A stretch of 64,000 bases of DNA from Sinonovacula constricta (GCA_007844125.1 CM017567.1:34668111-34732110), one strand, 5' to 3'. Counted from the stretch's first letter, positions 25,869 through 37,708 are shown. A program made the numbers and translations. The notes: a model not told the origin generated them from the letters alone.

Positions 25869-26813
25869 CTGCAATCACAAATAAATATAACAGTAAATCT
25901 ATGTCCAAATTACATGTACTCCAAGGCAGTGTGAATGTTGATAGGCAGCAATTTCCTGCCATTTTGTGCATCATTTGAAGCTGCTGAACTAAGGTTGAGA
26001 AGATTTCAAAATGTTGCCTGAAGCTGAAAGCTAAGGGGAATAATACAAAATTTCACTCTAGGCATCACTGGATAACAAGTGATTTTTTCACAAACAAACA
26101 TTATATATGTTTGTATTACCCAATCAAATAGGTTTTTCTGTATGTATGATTGGTGCAAAATGTTTTTTAAAGGTATATGCAACCTGTTTATTTTCAAAGT
26201 AGATTCACATAGACTTGGCTTTTAACAAAATTGTCTATCATAATATTTCATTACGTAAAACAATAATCAGACAACATATCAAACTAACATATGGTAAGTT
26301 ATTAACAAGACAGAATGATCTTAAAATTGCAAAAATAAAAATGAAAATAATTCAAAATATTGCAAGACTTCTGCTAAACAAAAGAGACAGAGACTTATGT
26401 TGGCATCCATATCTATTATTTTAATCTTTAATCATTTTTAAACAACCTAGTGACCTATCAGGGGATTAGAATATTTGTGTATCAGATGACACATTAAAAC
26501 AGTTGAACATGCTGTTATCATTTATACAAGGTATCAATCAAAAATTCTAATTGACATTTGTTCCAGGTAATTAACTTTGTGCAAGTAACATGCTGCAACA
26601 CATGTTACAACTGATTATAACACTTACACAGACCCTTATTTTCCAAAGGAAAACTTCACATCTAAAACAAGATTCAACATTTTAAAAATAATCATACTTT
26701 GCCTGTTTAATTTGTTAACAAACAAGAAACTAATTTTAATTATAATAGCTCAAAATAAAAATGTTTTACAGGTAGCAGTGATCTCAATTTACATAACAAT
26801 TGAGCCAAATTAC
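25869..26813 (-). other. MED1 intron 12, nothing recognised
   Basis: AT-rich intron without tandem array or recognised mobile sequence. The apparent frames have no family resemblance. Confidence 0.6.
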
Positions 26814-27009
26814 CTTGCTTAGCTGCTGGCCGCACCAGGCTTTGTAGAACTGTGTTGAAGAGAAGTTGTTGTCGTAGCAGGTTGAGCACATTGGGTACAC
26901 TGGTTGGGTGTGTGAACGGTATCTTGGTAACAAGGGCCCCTGGCTGTCCAACACAGCTACTCTCCCCATGGGACTCCAGGAAATACACATGGTTTTGGTC
27001 AGGTAGTGT
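26814..27009 (-). CDS. MED1: MED1 exon 12
   Basis: AG at 27011-27010, GT at 26813-26812 (GTAATT). It encodes TLPDQNHVYFLESHGESS, GALVTKIPFTHPTSVPNVL and NLLRQQLLFNTVLQSL, closely matching human LPGQQHCYFL, GTLVSKITFQHPGRVPLIL and NLIRHQVAYNTLIGS. It is one of the best-conserved blocks and starts in phase 0. Residues 351-415. Confidence 0.97.
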
Positions 27010-27431
27010 CTACAGTGAGGAGAGAGAACATTCTTTCTCATATATATATATAAACTGATATTGAAATCCCTTAATAAACACAGATACATATACAGGTACA
27101 TTATTAATTTGAACTGCTAGTAAAATCACACAAGTACAGATATTAAAGTGTAATTAAACTGGAAATATAATGTCAAAAGTAACATGCAAAAGAATTATGT
27201 CATAAAGAGATATAGTCTAAGATGAAATTATTACCAGCAAGTAAAATGTCTAGGTTAAAGCAGATCGGCTTCTTCAAAAATCTTAAAAAAAATATGTAGA
27301 ACTAGAGCAAAGGTGAGCTTTACCTAAATCACTTTAAATGCATTTATAGCAAGTAGAATTAATGCATTTAAAGTTAATAGGATTTATGAAAAAAATATTT
27401 AAAAAAATAAATAATTGTGTTGAACCAGTAC

Positions 27432-27529
27432 CACAAACAGCTGATTGGTGTCAACTCTCCTTGTGTCTGGGGACCGCTCCAGTAACAGAGTCAGCAGGGG
27501 CTTATGTGGGCCGCACATCACATCCTGAC
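27432..27529 (-). CDS. MED1: MED1 exon 11
   Basis: AG at 27531-27530, GT at 27431-27430 (GTACTG, a weaker donor). It encodes QDVMCGPHKPLLTLLLER and RRVDTNQLFV, matching the human region with APLYELITQFELSKD. It precedes the 44-bp array in genomic order; that array lies in the intron upstream in transcription. Residues 319-350. Confidence 0.92.
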
Positions 27530-27670
27530 CTGTATTGATCATCAGGAGGTAAATAAGTATTATCATACTACAAGCAAAGCGTTGATAAAAGTTACAGAAT
27601 TTCCACATTTCTTGGTAGAGCCACCAAATACAGCACATTTCAGACAGAAAACCTGCTCAGATGAGAGTTT

Positions 27671-27833
27671 GTATCCAAAAAAACACCTGAATTTATGCAG
27701 TGAGAGTCTGGGAAGTTGTCAATGACTCTCAAAACTTGATCACGTATACTTCGTATCCAGAAAAACACCTGAATCTATGCAGTGAGATTCTGGAAAGTTG
27801 TCAATGACTCTCAAAACTTTATCATGTATACCT
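27671..27833. repeat. 81-bp direct duplication in MED1 intron 10
   Basis: GTATCCAAAAAAACACCTGA … GTTGTCAATGACTCTCAAAA occurs twice in tandem (from 27671 and from 27752) with a few substitutions. Confidence 0.85.
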
Positions 27834-27971
27834 GGGCAAACTTGCATGATTTATGTCTTTATCTGCTACAGGTTAAAATAAACAATACTTAAATCTTTGT
27901 TGTTTTCTTACATCTAAACACAATTGACAGCTACCATTAAACTCAGCATAAAATTAAAACAGCCCCAGATC

Positions 27972-30292
27972 TTGCTGATCAGATTCTAAACAGCTGACTA
28001 CATCTAATCAAAATGCACTTGATTCTAAGTCTGATCAATATGCATTTGATCAGGATCTAAACAGCTGCCTAAGTCTGATCAATATGCATCTGATCAGGAT
28101 CTGAACAGCTGCCTACGTCTGATCAATATGCATTTGATCAGGATCTAAACAGCTGCCTACGTCTGATCAATATGCATTTGATCAGGATCTAAACAGCTGC
28201 CTACGTCTGATCAATATGCATTTGATCAAAATCTAAACAGCTGCCTACGTCTGATCAATATGCATTTGATCAGGATCTAAACAGCTGCCTATGTCTGATC
28301 AATATGCATCTGATCAGGATCTGAACAGCTGCCTACGTCTGATCAATATGCATTTGATCAGGATCTAAACAGCTGCCTACGTCTGATCAATATGCATTTG
28401 ATCAGGATCTGAACAGCTGCCTACGTCTGATCAATATACATTTGATCAGGATCTAAACAGCTGCCTATGTCTGATCAATATGCATTTGATCAGGATCTAA
28501 ACAGCTGCCTATGTCTGATCAATATGCATTTGATCGGGATCTAAAAAGCTGCCTACATCTGATCAATATGCATTTGATCAGGATCTGAACAGCTGCCTAC
28601 GTCTGATCAATATGCATTTGATCAGGATCTGAACAGCTGCCTACGTCTGATCAATATGCATTTGATCAGGATCTAAACAGCTGTCTAAGTCTGATCAATA
28701 TGCATTTGATCAGGATCTAAACAGCTGCCTATGTCTGATCAATATGCATTTGATCAGGATCTAAAAAGCTGCCTACGTCTGATCAATATGCATTTGATCA
28801 GGATCTAAAAAGCTGCCTATGTCTGATCAATATACATTTGATCAGGATCTTAACAGCTGCCTACGTCTGATCAATATGCATTTGATCAGGATCTAAACAG
28901 CTGACTAAGTCTGATCAATATGCATCTGATCAGGATCTAAAAAGCTGTCTACGTCTGATCAACATGCATCTGATCAGGATCTAAACAGCTGCCTACGTCT
29001 GATCAATATACATCTGATCAGGATCTAAACAGCTGCCTACGTCTGATCAATATGCATCTGATCAGGATCTAAACAGCTGCCTACGTCTGATCAATATGCA
29101 TCTGATCAGGATCTAAACAGCTGCCTACGTCTGATCAATATACATCTGATCAGGATCTAAACAGCTGCCTACGTCTGATCAATATGCATCTGATCAGGAT
29201 CTAAACAGCTGCCTACGTCTGATCAATATACATTTGATCAGGATCTTAACAGCTGCCTACGTCTGATCAATATGCATTTGATCAGGATCTAAACAGCTGA
29301 CTAAGTCTGATCAATATGCATCTGATCAGGATCTAAAAAGCTGTCTACGTCTGATCAATATGCATCTGATCAGGATCTAAACAGCTGCCTACGTCTGATC
29401 AATATGCATCTGATCAGGATCTAAACAGCTGCCTACGTCTGATCAATATACATCTGATCAGGATCTAAACAGCTGCCTACGTCTGATCAATTTGCATCTG
29501 ATCAGGATCTAAACAGCTGTCTATGTCTGAACAATATGCATTTGATCAGGATCTAAACAGCTGCCTACGTCTGAACAATATGCATTTGATCAGGATCTAA
29601 ACAGCTGTCTATGTCTGAACAATATGCATTTGATCAGGATCTCAACAGCTGCCTTCATCTGATCAATATGCATTTGATCAGGATCTGAACAGCTGCCTAC
29701 GTCTGATCAATATGCATTTGATCAGGATCTAAACAGCTGTCTATGTCTGAACAATATGCATTTGATCAGGATCTAAACAGCTGTCTAAGTCTGATCAATA
29801 TGCATTTGATCAGGATCTAAACAGCTGCCTATGTCTGATCAATATGCATTTGATCAGGATCTAAAAAGCTGCCTACGTCTGATCAATATGCATTTGATCA
29901 GGATCTAAAAAGCTGCCTATGTCTGATCAATATACATTTGATCAGGATCTTAACAGCTGCCTACGTCTGATCAATATGCATTTGATCAGGATCTAAACAG
30001 CTGACTAAGTCTGATCAATATGCATCTGATCAGGATCTAAAAAGCTGTCTATGTCTGATCAATATGCATCTGATCAGGATCTAAACAGCTGCCTACGTCT
30101 GATCAATATGCATCTGATCAGGATCTAAACAGCTGCCTACGTCTGATCAATATACATCTGATCAGGATCTAAACAGCTGCCTACGTCTGATCAATATGCA
30201 TCTGATCAGGATCTAAACAGCTGCCTACGTCTGATCAATATGCATCTGATCAGGATCTAAACAGCTGCCTACGTCTGATCAATTTGCACTTG
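27972..30292. repeat. 44-bp minisatellite array in MED1 intron 10, about 52 copies
   Basis: The unit carries TCTGATCAATATGCAT, TTGATCAGGATCTAAA, CAGCTGCCTACG. Within it CTGATCA and TGATCAG form a perfect 7-bp inverted repeat around a 9-base centre; ATGCAT and CAGCTG are also palindromes. A multi-unit block (TTAACAGCTG … CAGCTGACTAAG … AAAAAGCTGTCTA) recurs near 28850, 29246 and 29950, showing higher-order duplication at multiples of 44. It occupies most of the 2.8-kb intron. Confidence 0.95.
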
Positions 30293-30340
30293 GCAGGCTA
30301 AACACTAGATGAAGGAAAACAACAAGTAAACTGTACCAAC

Positions 30341-30465
30341 CTGTGATGTCTCTTATTGCACTGATGACCGACAGACTGGCAGGGACTGGCTGTGGCAACA
30401 CCAACACAAACGTGGCACACAGACTGTAACTGTTAATGTTGTTCACGCCTTGGAACGACGGAAAA
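30341..30465 (-). CDS. MED1: MED1 exon 10
   Basis: AG at 30467-30466, GT at 30340-30339. It encodes FPSFQGVNNINSYSLCATF then VLVLPQPVPASLSVI, aligning with human PSFSSITSANSVDLPACF and LKFPQPIPVSRAFV. Phases match exon 9 (two bases carried) and exon 11 (one base). Residues 277-317. Confidence 0.96.
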
Positions 30466-30683
30466 CTGTTAACAAAAATATGGTAAGTTTAATAAACTTA
30501 TAAAAAATGTAACAATCATCTACATGTTCTACATAAATGCAATCTCTCTCAATAAAATATTGCTCAAAACAGTACTTTTGTAGTTTTAAGTGGAATATTC
30601 TATGAACAGCAAACAAATATATTGTCAGCATTGAAAAGGTATCAAGAAATAAAGAGTGAAAATGAACAAACATAAGTTCCAGT

Positions 30684-30889
30684 ATCCTAAAGAAGACATG
30701 CATGCTAACCTTTTACCATTGGCTATGCATAAGTCAGACATGGTCTAAAGTTAATATCAGTATTTACTAAGAACATACCTGTATCCTAAAGAAAACCTGC
30801 ATGCTAACCTTTTACTATTGGCTGTGCATCAGTCAGACATGGTCTGGAGTTAATATCAGTATTTACTTGGAATATACCATTTTCCTAAA
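30684..30889 (-). pseudogene. Two decayed tandem copies of MED1 exon 9 3' end
   Basis: On the minus strand both copies (30684-30779 and 30781-30889, about 99 bp apart) contain a version of CAGACCATG…GCCxxTxGTAAAAG followed by GTTAGCATGC, matching the last ~45 nt of exon 9, its donor and the following intron. Each carries an in-frame stop relative to exon 9 (TAG in the first, TGA in the second) and GTTAGC in place of GTAAGC. They sit downstream of exon 9 in transcription, inside intron 9. Confidence 0.8.
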
Positions 30890-30907
30890 GAAGACATGCA
30901 TGCTTAC

Positions 30908-31022
30908 CTTTTACCGTCGGCTGTACGTACACTCATGAGAGGCATGGTCTGTAGTTTACTGGCCACAGTGCTGGGCTCCATGCACACGGTCACACTGTGG
31001 CCCAGCTTGTTCTCTGTGATGG
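30908..31022 (-). CDS. MED1: MED1 exon 9
   Basis: AG at 31024-31023, GT at 30907-30906 (GTAAGC). It encodes ITENKLGHSVTVCMEPS and SKLQTMPLMSVRTADGK, matching human LGMNASVTIEGT and YKLPIAPLIMGSHPVDNK. Its 3' end and donor have been copied twice into the adjacent intron (see 30684-30889). Residues 239-275. Confidence 0.95.
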
Positions 31023-31324
31023 CTAAAACAAAGAAACCAGGCAAAATGGCATTAAGGTGGGATTTGAACACAATACCTGTATTTTAGTTTAGAGCTTGAT
31101 CACTTCAAACTGACAAAAAGATAGCTAGGATAAGGAGACAAGTTATATAAAAGGAAAACAGACCTTGTTAAATATCTTATAACCTTTTTCCTTGTAAATT
31201 ATGAAAATTGTGTAAGTTGCGGCATTTTTGGTTTGCATTCTGTTATTGGTACAACATAGGCTATCTTGAATATATCCAGCAATCATTTGCACAATAGTAC
31301 TCTAGAAAATTACCCTGATAACAA

Positions 31325-31412
31325 CACAGACACACTGCCTGTCAACTGGAAGGCCTCCTTAGTTCTCTTCTGTTTTGGGCTAGGACTGAACCCGAAAAGG
31401 TGAGTGGAAGTT
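31325..31412 (-). repeat. SINE-B fragment in MED1 intron 8
   Basis: CACACTGCCTGTCAACTGGA, then a GACTGAACCCGAAAAGGTGA block, similar in order to the SINE-B copies. Heavily diverged. Confidence 0.4.
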
Positions 31413-31525
31413 ACAGGTTTGAGACTTTTATCGCTTTGACACTGGAGTCCCCACATTTTTAGTATCACAAAACTTGCTTATCAATTAATAATTACACAAA
31501 TAACGTGTGTAAAATAAAAACTCAC

Positions 31526-31612
31526 CTTCGACAGTCATTGGATAGGAAGACTTGGTTCGTTTACAAAGCAGGTCATATGGAGAGACAAAGTAGATCAACT
31601 TCATAGGGTGAC
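31526..31612 (-). CDS. MED1: MED1 exon 8
   Basis: AG at 31614-31613, GT at 31525-31524 (GTGAGT). It encodes HPMKLIYFVSPYDLLCKR, matching human HLMNLKYYVSPSDLLDDK. Residues 210-237, phase 1 on both sides. Confidence 0.97.
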
Positions 31613-32303
31613 CTGTAGCACATGGAGTGGAAATCAAAGTGAATGGTTGACGGCTTGTATTGAAAAATGTAGTATATAGTAAATAGTAAATGGTAGTAAA
31701 CTGTAATTAAAACATTCTTACAATTTAAGATTATCACTATAGTTAGAATTGTCAGGCATCGTATCATCATGATAGTGACAGTACCCTGAAGCAATTATAT
31801 GTACTTAGTTAGGTCTCAGATGTGTATCATCTTGCTTCCAAGACTTACAGCTACTCTCTGCCCACTTATGCATTGACTGATACTTTGATCGAAACGGCGA
31901 CAATAAATATGTGAACATGCACTGATCATGGCTTGTGGTCTTGATACTGATTATAAAAATCAGGCTAAGACGAAAGTCTAGTAGATTTGCACTGCAGATA
32001 AAAATCGGTCTACCAAGTTACCTTTTTATCACACTTATTCTATTACTTTTAATCACACACATTATTTAAAACGTTTAATCACATTATTCCATAGCTTAAT
32101 AAATAATTAGGTCAGTCTAGTGGATAATCGCAACATCAGTATTTAAATGAATGCTGTTACAGTAAAAACATTTTTGTAGTAACTTCATATTGTAACTTGT
32201 AGTAATTTTGTAAGTTTTGCACGATCAAGCATTAAAAGCCATTAAAAAAAATAAATAAATAGTTTTTAAGTATTTTAGTCACAATAACATATTTGAGTCT
32301 TAC
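31613..32303 (-). other. MED1 intron 7, nothing recognised
   Basis: AT-rich intron with no repeat recognised. Confidence 0.6.
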
Positions 32304-32371
32304 CTCCTCTCCGAGGCAGGAGGATGCCCAGGGGTGATTTGTGAATATAGTTGGCAACACCATTTATAGAA
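32304..32371 (-). CDS. MED1: MED1 exon 7
   Basis: AG at 32373-32372, GT at 32303-32302 (GTAAGA). It encodes INGVANYIHKSPLGILLPRR, aligning with human LDKILHGSVGYLTPRSGG. Residues 187-208. Confidence 0.95.
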
Positions 32372-33599
32372 CTGAAACAGGCAATAAAACAACAGTAATA
32401 TCTTCTTGAATACTGAACTAATAAGCATATGGTCTGAACATTTCATTTCTTCAATCAACCACAGTTTATAATACATAATAGTAATAATATTAATAATTCA
32501 TATTAATTATAAGTCAGTTCACTGATGTTACTAAAAAGAATTTCTAACATTTATCCATGCTTGTTATTTTAAAAAACTGAAAAGTTTCAAAACATTTCAA
32601 GGCTGAATAAGGATTGAATGTCAATTAAAAATATTTTGCATGAAAGAAAAAAAGATTGCCTTATATGGTTAGATTATCAAATTATATATAAAGAATGCCA
32701 ACATACAATAACAAAAGGTACACATACTAATATGTGTTCAAAAGATGCATGATGTAATTTAGGATACAAACATAATTTAAGGTAAATACAGTTCTCTAAT
32801 AACATTTGAAACATGAACATTTTTATTAATTTTCTAACAAATAACACTTTAACCAAAAACTAAACCAAGAGTCACCTTAGCTTGTCTGGAAAAGAAATCG
32901 TTTAAGATGACAAATAATCACATTTTGGTAAGTCTTTGATATAACATGCATATAAAAAACATGCAAAAATATTAATAAAACATGTTAATGTCAACATAAT
33001 AATTTAATTGTAGTTACAGTTGATATAATAGTGAGATGTTGATAGTAACCACTTACTAAAAGTATTAAAAATTTGTATTTTTGTTTATTACTTATTGATT
33101 TATAACAATTCTGTTAAAGTTATACAGGAATTGGATTGAATTATACAAATAGAATTTCTGTAATAACTTATGACATATACAACTGCTGCTTGTCCATAGT
33201 TATTAAAACTATATCAAATGATTCAACATAATAAATATTCAAACAAATATTAATGTCATCTAAAAATAATTCATTATATAGTACCATATAATAATTACAA
33301 TATACATATCACTATTAATTGCACAAGTGGGAACTCAAAAACATACATCAGCAGTCATGTTCCTTCAATACTAATGGTAAAGAAGGGTAAGGGTAGGTCT
33401 TTGCTTAGAAATAAGCCTGCTACCTTATACAAATATAATCATGCGACTTTACAGCATCAAATGGAATAGTCATAAAAATATTTCCACTCAGCCAGCTAGG
33501 CGGTTGATCATGACTAGACAAACATTGTAGATCTAGATCAGTCAGCTGAAGGTTGTCTCATCAAACTATTTACTGTTTGCATTTTAGTTTGTTTTGTTT
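32372..33599 (-). other. MED1 intron 6, AT-rich part
   Basis: Strongly AT-rich. A family-C copy (GTAGATCTAGATCAGTCAGC) lies at about 33525-33590 next to a SINE-B copy. Nothing else is recognised. Confidence 0.6.
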
Positions 33600-33835
33600 T
33601 TTAAATACATAGCAGTGACCAATTGTGATCATAACAGAAACATCCAGCTTTTTTAATGGAGGAAGACCACAGACAAATGTCTGGGTAGAACCACCGGCAC
33701 ACTGCAAGTAAGCTGGAAGATCGTCCCACATTAAGTCCTTCACCCCGAACGAGACGCGAACCCATGTGGTGAGAAGCTAAGCAGCCAGAGGAGTTACAAA
33801 TCAGCGCCTCTACCACTACGCCATGGTCGCCACCA
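33600..33835 (-). repeat. SINE-B copy in MED1 intron 6
   Basis: The best-preserved member. On the minus strand GGCGACCATGGCGTAGTGGT then AGAGGCGC… is a tRNA-like head with an A-box-like GGCGTAGTGG, followed by GGGTTCGCGTCTCG (B-box-like). The body has GAAGACCACAGACAAATGTC and GGTAGAACCACCGG on the plus strand. Confidence 0.85.
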
Positions 33836-33966
33836 TTAAGTTTGTATCTATACAGCTGGTTGGACAGCTTTCTACCTATACAAGAAGCTGTGTGGCCATT
33901 AATGTGTTTTGTGTGTTGGCTATTAACAAATGAAGCATGACAAGGGTTTCACGACTGTGTTCCTAC

Positions 33967-34041
33967 CTTTGTAACTGTGCCAACAGATTGAGATCTGACT
34001 CTAGCGAGGACAGTGCCAAATAACCTTTTGACTTCTGTTTT
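33967..34041 (-). CDS. MED1: MED1 exon 6
   Basis: AG at 34043-34042, GT at 33966-33965. It encodes KQKSKGYLALSSLESDL, matching human KLKTKMYLALQSLEQDL. Residues 162-185. Confidence 0.96.
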
Positions 34042-34223
34042 CTGTAAAATATACAAACATTGTTTATCTTTTATAACATACACATTCCTGAAGGTCAATA
34101 TGTGCCTTTAAATATCTTATTGCTGCATAATAAATAACAGATTCAAAGTTACACTCTTAAAATTCATTGTTATTATTATTGTAATGATTATTACTACCGC
34201 TACTACTATTACTATTATTTTTA

Positions 34224-34412
34224 TTTTGTTTTTTACTTCGGGATACATCACAGCAACTAATTATGATAATTATAGTAGAACAACCTGCGCACTGCAGGTC
34301 AGCTGGAAGACCTCCCACATTTTCCCATATGGAACTCGAACCCATGCAGTGGGAGGCTAAGCAGTCAGTTACAAATTGGTGATTCTACAACTACGCCATG
34401 GATGCCACATAT
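34224..34412 (-). repeat. SINE-B copy in MED1 intron 5
   Basis: It shares CGCACTGCAGGTCAGCTGGA, GGAACTCGAACCCATGCAGT and CTACAACTACGCCATGGATG with the copy at 33600. Minus orientation. Confidence 0.8.
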
Positions 34413-34831
34413 TTTTATTATTATTAGAAGGGTAAACTATTGAAAATGTCTTTATCTTGCTATTTAATACACAAAAAATAACGTCTGTAAGGCTTTTGTT
34501 ATATGCAGTAAAATGTCATTCTAAATTATTTATCCTTATAATTCTACAATATCTAACAGCTATTTTTATAAATGGAACATAAAAAAACTACAAAAGAACA
34601 TTTACTAATGAAAAAAAAGCTTATTTTTCACTTATTCTTATTAAAAAAAAATGGTAATGGTCTATTACAACAACAGTTTTGTGAAACATTTACTGTTCCT
34701 TCAATTACTGTAGTTCAGAATAAGTATTATGAATTAATATCAGAGACTGTCATCTCACAATGTTTATGAAAACAAAAGGTCACAAAATGTGGTTTATATG
34801 GCAATTTGACAACAAACTATTTTGTTGACAT

Positions 34832-35122
34832 TGAGTTTATAATCCCACCAACAGTATTCCAGTTACTTGGTGATGGTGCAAACTTGAAGCAAATATGGTG
34901 CTGCCTTTACTGTGTTTAGCATGCCCTGAACACCTGGTATGAAACCTCACCCAGTCACATTATCCAGACACTGGGTGGAACAACCCTTATATTTGCTTGA
35001 GTGTTAGCAAGGGAGCTATACCACTAGCATTTTTAATGACTTATGTGTTGCGGCCCAGGAACGAACCCTTGGCTTCCTGTACCTGGTGCCTACGCTCTAC
35101 CAACTGCGCTATCAGGTCTGGT
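34832..35122 (-). repeat. SINE-A copy in MED1 intron 5
   Basis: It shares ATAATCCCACCAACAGTATT, GCCCTGAACACCTGGTATGA and AGCAAGGGAGCTATACCACT with other members, ending in the tRNA-like CTCTACCAACTGCGCTATCA (minus-strand A-box TGATAGCGCAGTTGG). The head ends about 42 bases from exon 5. Confidence 0.88.
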
Positions 35123-35165
35123 ACACAAACTAATGATTTGTTAAAGAAAATCACAATTAACTTAC

Positions 35166-35237
35166 TTGTCTCCATTGATACTGTAGATGCTGAGAAGACC
35201 TCGTAAATGAGAAACAAAGGCATCAAAGTCCCCTTTG
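35166..35237 (-). CDS. MED1: MED1 exon 5
   Basis: AG at 35239-35238, GT at 35165-35164 (GTAAGT). It encodes KGDFDAFVSHLRGLLSIYS, matching human KNFDEFSKHLKGLVNLYN. Residues 138-160. Confidence 0.96.
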
Positions 35238-35454
35238 CTGAAATAACAGATATAATTTAAGGATTGAATGATTCATTCATAAAATTGAATAATGTTTCTT
35301 ACTGGGGTCAGTTAACAAACATATTTATAATTTTTATTTAACTAATGTTGTCATTCATATATTTGCTACTGTGATTTCATAATATAAACATACTACGACA
35401 ATGTGCATTCCATTTACTCTCACAAATGAAGCGACTTTGGTTAAAAGATTTACA

Positions 35455-35552
35455 ATAATTCAACAGAATAAGATTGAATTAACTTTTGGTAAAAGATTTA
35501 CAATAATTCAACAGAATAAGATTGAAGAAGCTAATCAAATTGTAGGGATAAA
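35455..35552. repeat. Short direct duplication in MED1 intron 4
   Basis: GGTTAAAAGATTTACAATAA … CAACAGAATAAGATTGAA is followed at once by a near-identical copy from about 35487. Confidence 0.8.
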
Positions 35553-35572
35553 AAAGTAAGTATGCTACATAC

Positions 35573-35601
35573 CTTAATACTTCTACTAACTCTTCACAGC
35601 T
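35573..35601 (-). CDS. MED1: MED1 exon 4 (29-nt micro-exon)
   Basis: Only 29 nt. AG at 35603-35602 follows a long T-run, GT at 35572-35571 (GTATGT). It encodes SCEELVEVL, matching human SCPELVQQL, and its phase (0 in, 2 out) is exactly what exons 3 and 5 require. It is too short for ORF-based detection. Confidence 0.93.
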
Positions 35602-36260
35602 CTGAAAAAAATCAAACAATTTGAATAATTTAAAACAGAATTAAAGAAGCAACAAAAAAAAATATAATACAAGGGAAGCAATCAAGCATTTAGATAAATA
35701 AGTCGATTATTATCTCCCTTCATTATACAATAGTTACAAGCTTTTTGACATGTATCACTATAAAATTATGCAATCATCTTGTACTAAGATCAGACAAAAT
35801 CATATTTATTTAGATACATGCAATACGAATCAAAGCAACAAACTTTACATAGGGCGATGGCAAAATGTCTCAAAGAGGGTATCCGACAGTCTGGACCATA
35901 TATCAAACAACCAAAATAAGTTAGTGTCACTTGAAAAATCCTGCAATATACTGCTTATTTTTGCCCTAAATCTGTATGAAAGGTCCAGCACTACCACAGA
36001 TACATATAGTATAGTTAGCTATTTTTAAACCACAGCCAATACACTAAACCATTTGACCACATACCGCCTGAATAAAAAATAAAGGGCTGAAAGCTCTGAC
36101 ATATACATCTATATTTAGCAAAAATATCAAGGTAGAAGTTATAAGATTCTCTTTAGTTTACTATACTACTGATGGTGCTATATTGACACATATGGCAGCA
36201 TGTATGTATGAGATTTATATATATAAAAACAATTGAACTGTAGAAAGTGAGTTGACTTAC
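35602..36260 (-). other. MED1 intron 3, nothing recognised
   Basis: AT-rich intron with no repeat recognised. Confidence 0.6.
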
Positions 36261-36448
36261 CGTCGGATTTTCCTGATGTCCCACTCGAACATCCTTGATA
36301 CCATTCTGACCCTCCAAGAAGATGACAACCTTGAACATTTCGGCACTCAGTACAACGTGGTTCTCTGGCGAGGTGGGAGGAGTGAACATCATACCTAGCT
36401 GGCGTGAGATCAGGTCTAACCGCTCGATCAGGGACTGCTGACTGATAA
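36261..36448 (-). CDS. MED1: MED1 exon 3
   Basis: AG at 36450-36449, GT at 36260-36259 (GTAAGT). It encodes ISQQSLIERLDLISRQLGM and SAEMFKVVIFLEGQNGIKDV, ending GHQENPT; human has MTDRLESIARQNGL, TSDMFYVEVQLDPAGQLCDV and HHGENPV. Residues 66-127. Confidence 0.96.
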
Positions 36449-36544
36449 CTGTAACATAGAGATACATGTTAAAGCATTAAACTTAAGGATGCATTTAAGA
36501 CAACTGTTGTTGTTTTTAAGGTGATCGTTATAAATAGTTGACAA

Positions 36545-36815
36545 GTGATGTCATAGGCACTGATAAGACAGTTTAAGGTCTTGGAAGGAAGAAGCGACTG
36601 CAGGCAGAAATCGGGAAATTTGTGCTGTATTAAACTCACCACTGTGTTTTTATTTTTCAGTCTATCTTAATGAATTTATATCAAAATAAACAGCTTTTTT
36701 GAAGTATTTTAAATATCAAAACTATACTTTGATAGTTAAAAAGGTAAAAAAATAAAACCAAAAAAGATTCTGTGTATTAATTCTCTGTGCATTTATCAAT
36801 TTAAAAAATAGTGTA
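36545..36815. repeat. Dispersed repeat D, copy 1 (MED1 intron 2)
   Basis: GATGTCATAGGCACTGATAA, then TTTTTATTTTTCAGTCTAT, GTATTTTAAATATCA and CTGTGTATTAATTCT recur in the same order at 40067-40390. Confidence 0.8.
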
Positions 36816-37516
36816 TTCTAAAAATATGAATTTCAAGAGCTTTCCAATGGTGTGTAGCTTTTTAATTTTGGACCACAAATGAAGAAATTACAAGAAAATA
36901 AAATTTAAGCTTCTATACATTTCATCTGAAAATTCCTTGAAGTTATCATCAAAGATGGCTGCCAAGATTAGGGATCTTCACTGATGTGGGAACTATCTAT
37001 TGTGGTTCCGGTGGTGTAATCGAGGCATTTATCTAGTGTGACGGGTGTTGCATTAATGCTTTAGTTCCCGTTACTGAGTTTTTGCAACCCAATTCAAAAA
37101 CAATTATAATGTGAATAGATTCATAAAATATGTGGTACAATGTACTGATTTTTTTTTATTCTGTATTTATTTGTCTGGTTGTGGACACCATTGACAAGAA
37201 TATGGAAGAAAATACTTTTAAGTGAGACACATTTCCTGAGAATTCTATACAGCTGACAGCTGCTTGTCACCTTAAAGTTATACTATAGTCCAATTGCGAT
37301 ACTACAAATGTACAATACACAGCATTATTTATGTCAGCTGACATAAACTTGGTAATGGGAGTCTGGCGAAGGTTCCATCAAGACCGTAATTAGAATTTCA
37401 TTAAGTTCTTTGCCACAGTTGATGCATCAGTCTGCTTACTTGATTTACTTAATACAGTGTCAACACCTAACAGTGAACAACATGCTTACTATTTGTCACA
37501 ATCATGTATTGTTTTG

Positions 37517-37708
37517 GTTTTGAAATACATTGCAGCGACCCTTTATGGCCATTATAGCAACGCCCAGCTTTTTGGTGGAGGAAGACCCCAGACACATGTC
37601 TGGGTAGAACCACAAGTCTGGAAGACCTTCTCACAGGAAGTCCTTCACCCCAAATGGGACTCGAACCCACATGGTTAGAGGCTATCATGATTGCCGTGCC
37701 AATTAGTA
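37517..37708 (-). repeat. SINE-B copy in MED1 intron 2
   Basis: It carries GGTGGAGGAAGACCCCAGAC, TGTCTGGGTAGAACCACAAG and AATGGGACTCGAACCCACAT, as in the other members. Confidence 0.85.

Noticed and set aside
26784..27101. Alternative minus-strand frame over MED1 exon 12
   Set aside because: The other frame matches MED1 across exon 12 and has correct splice phases.
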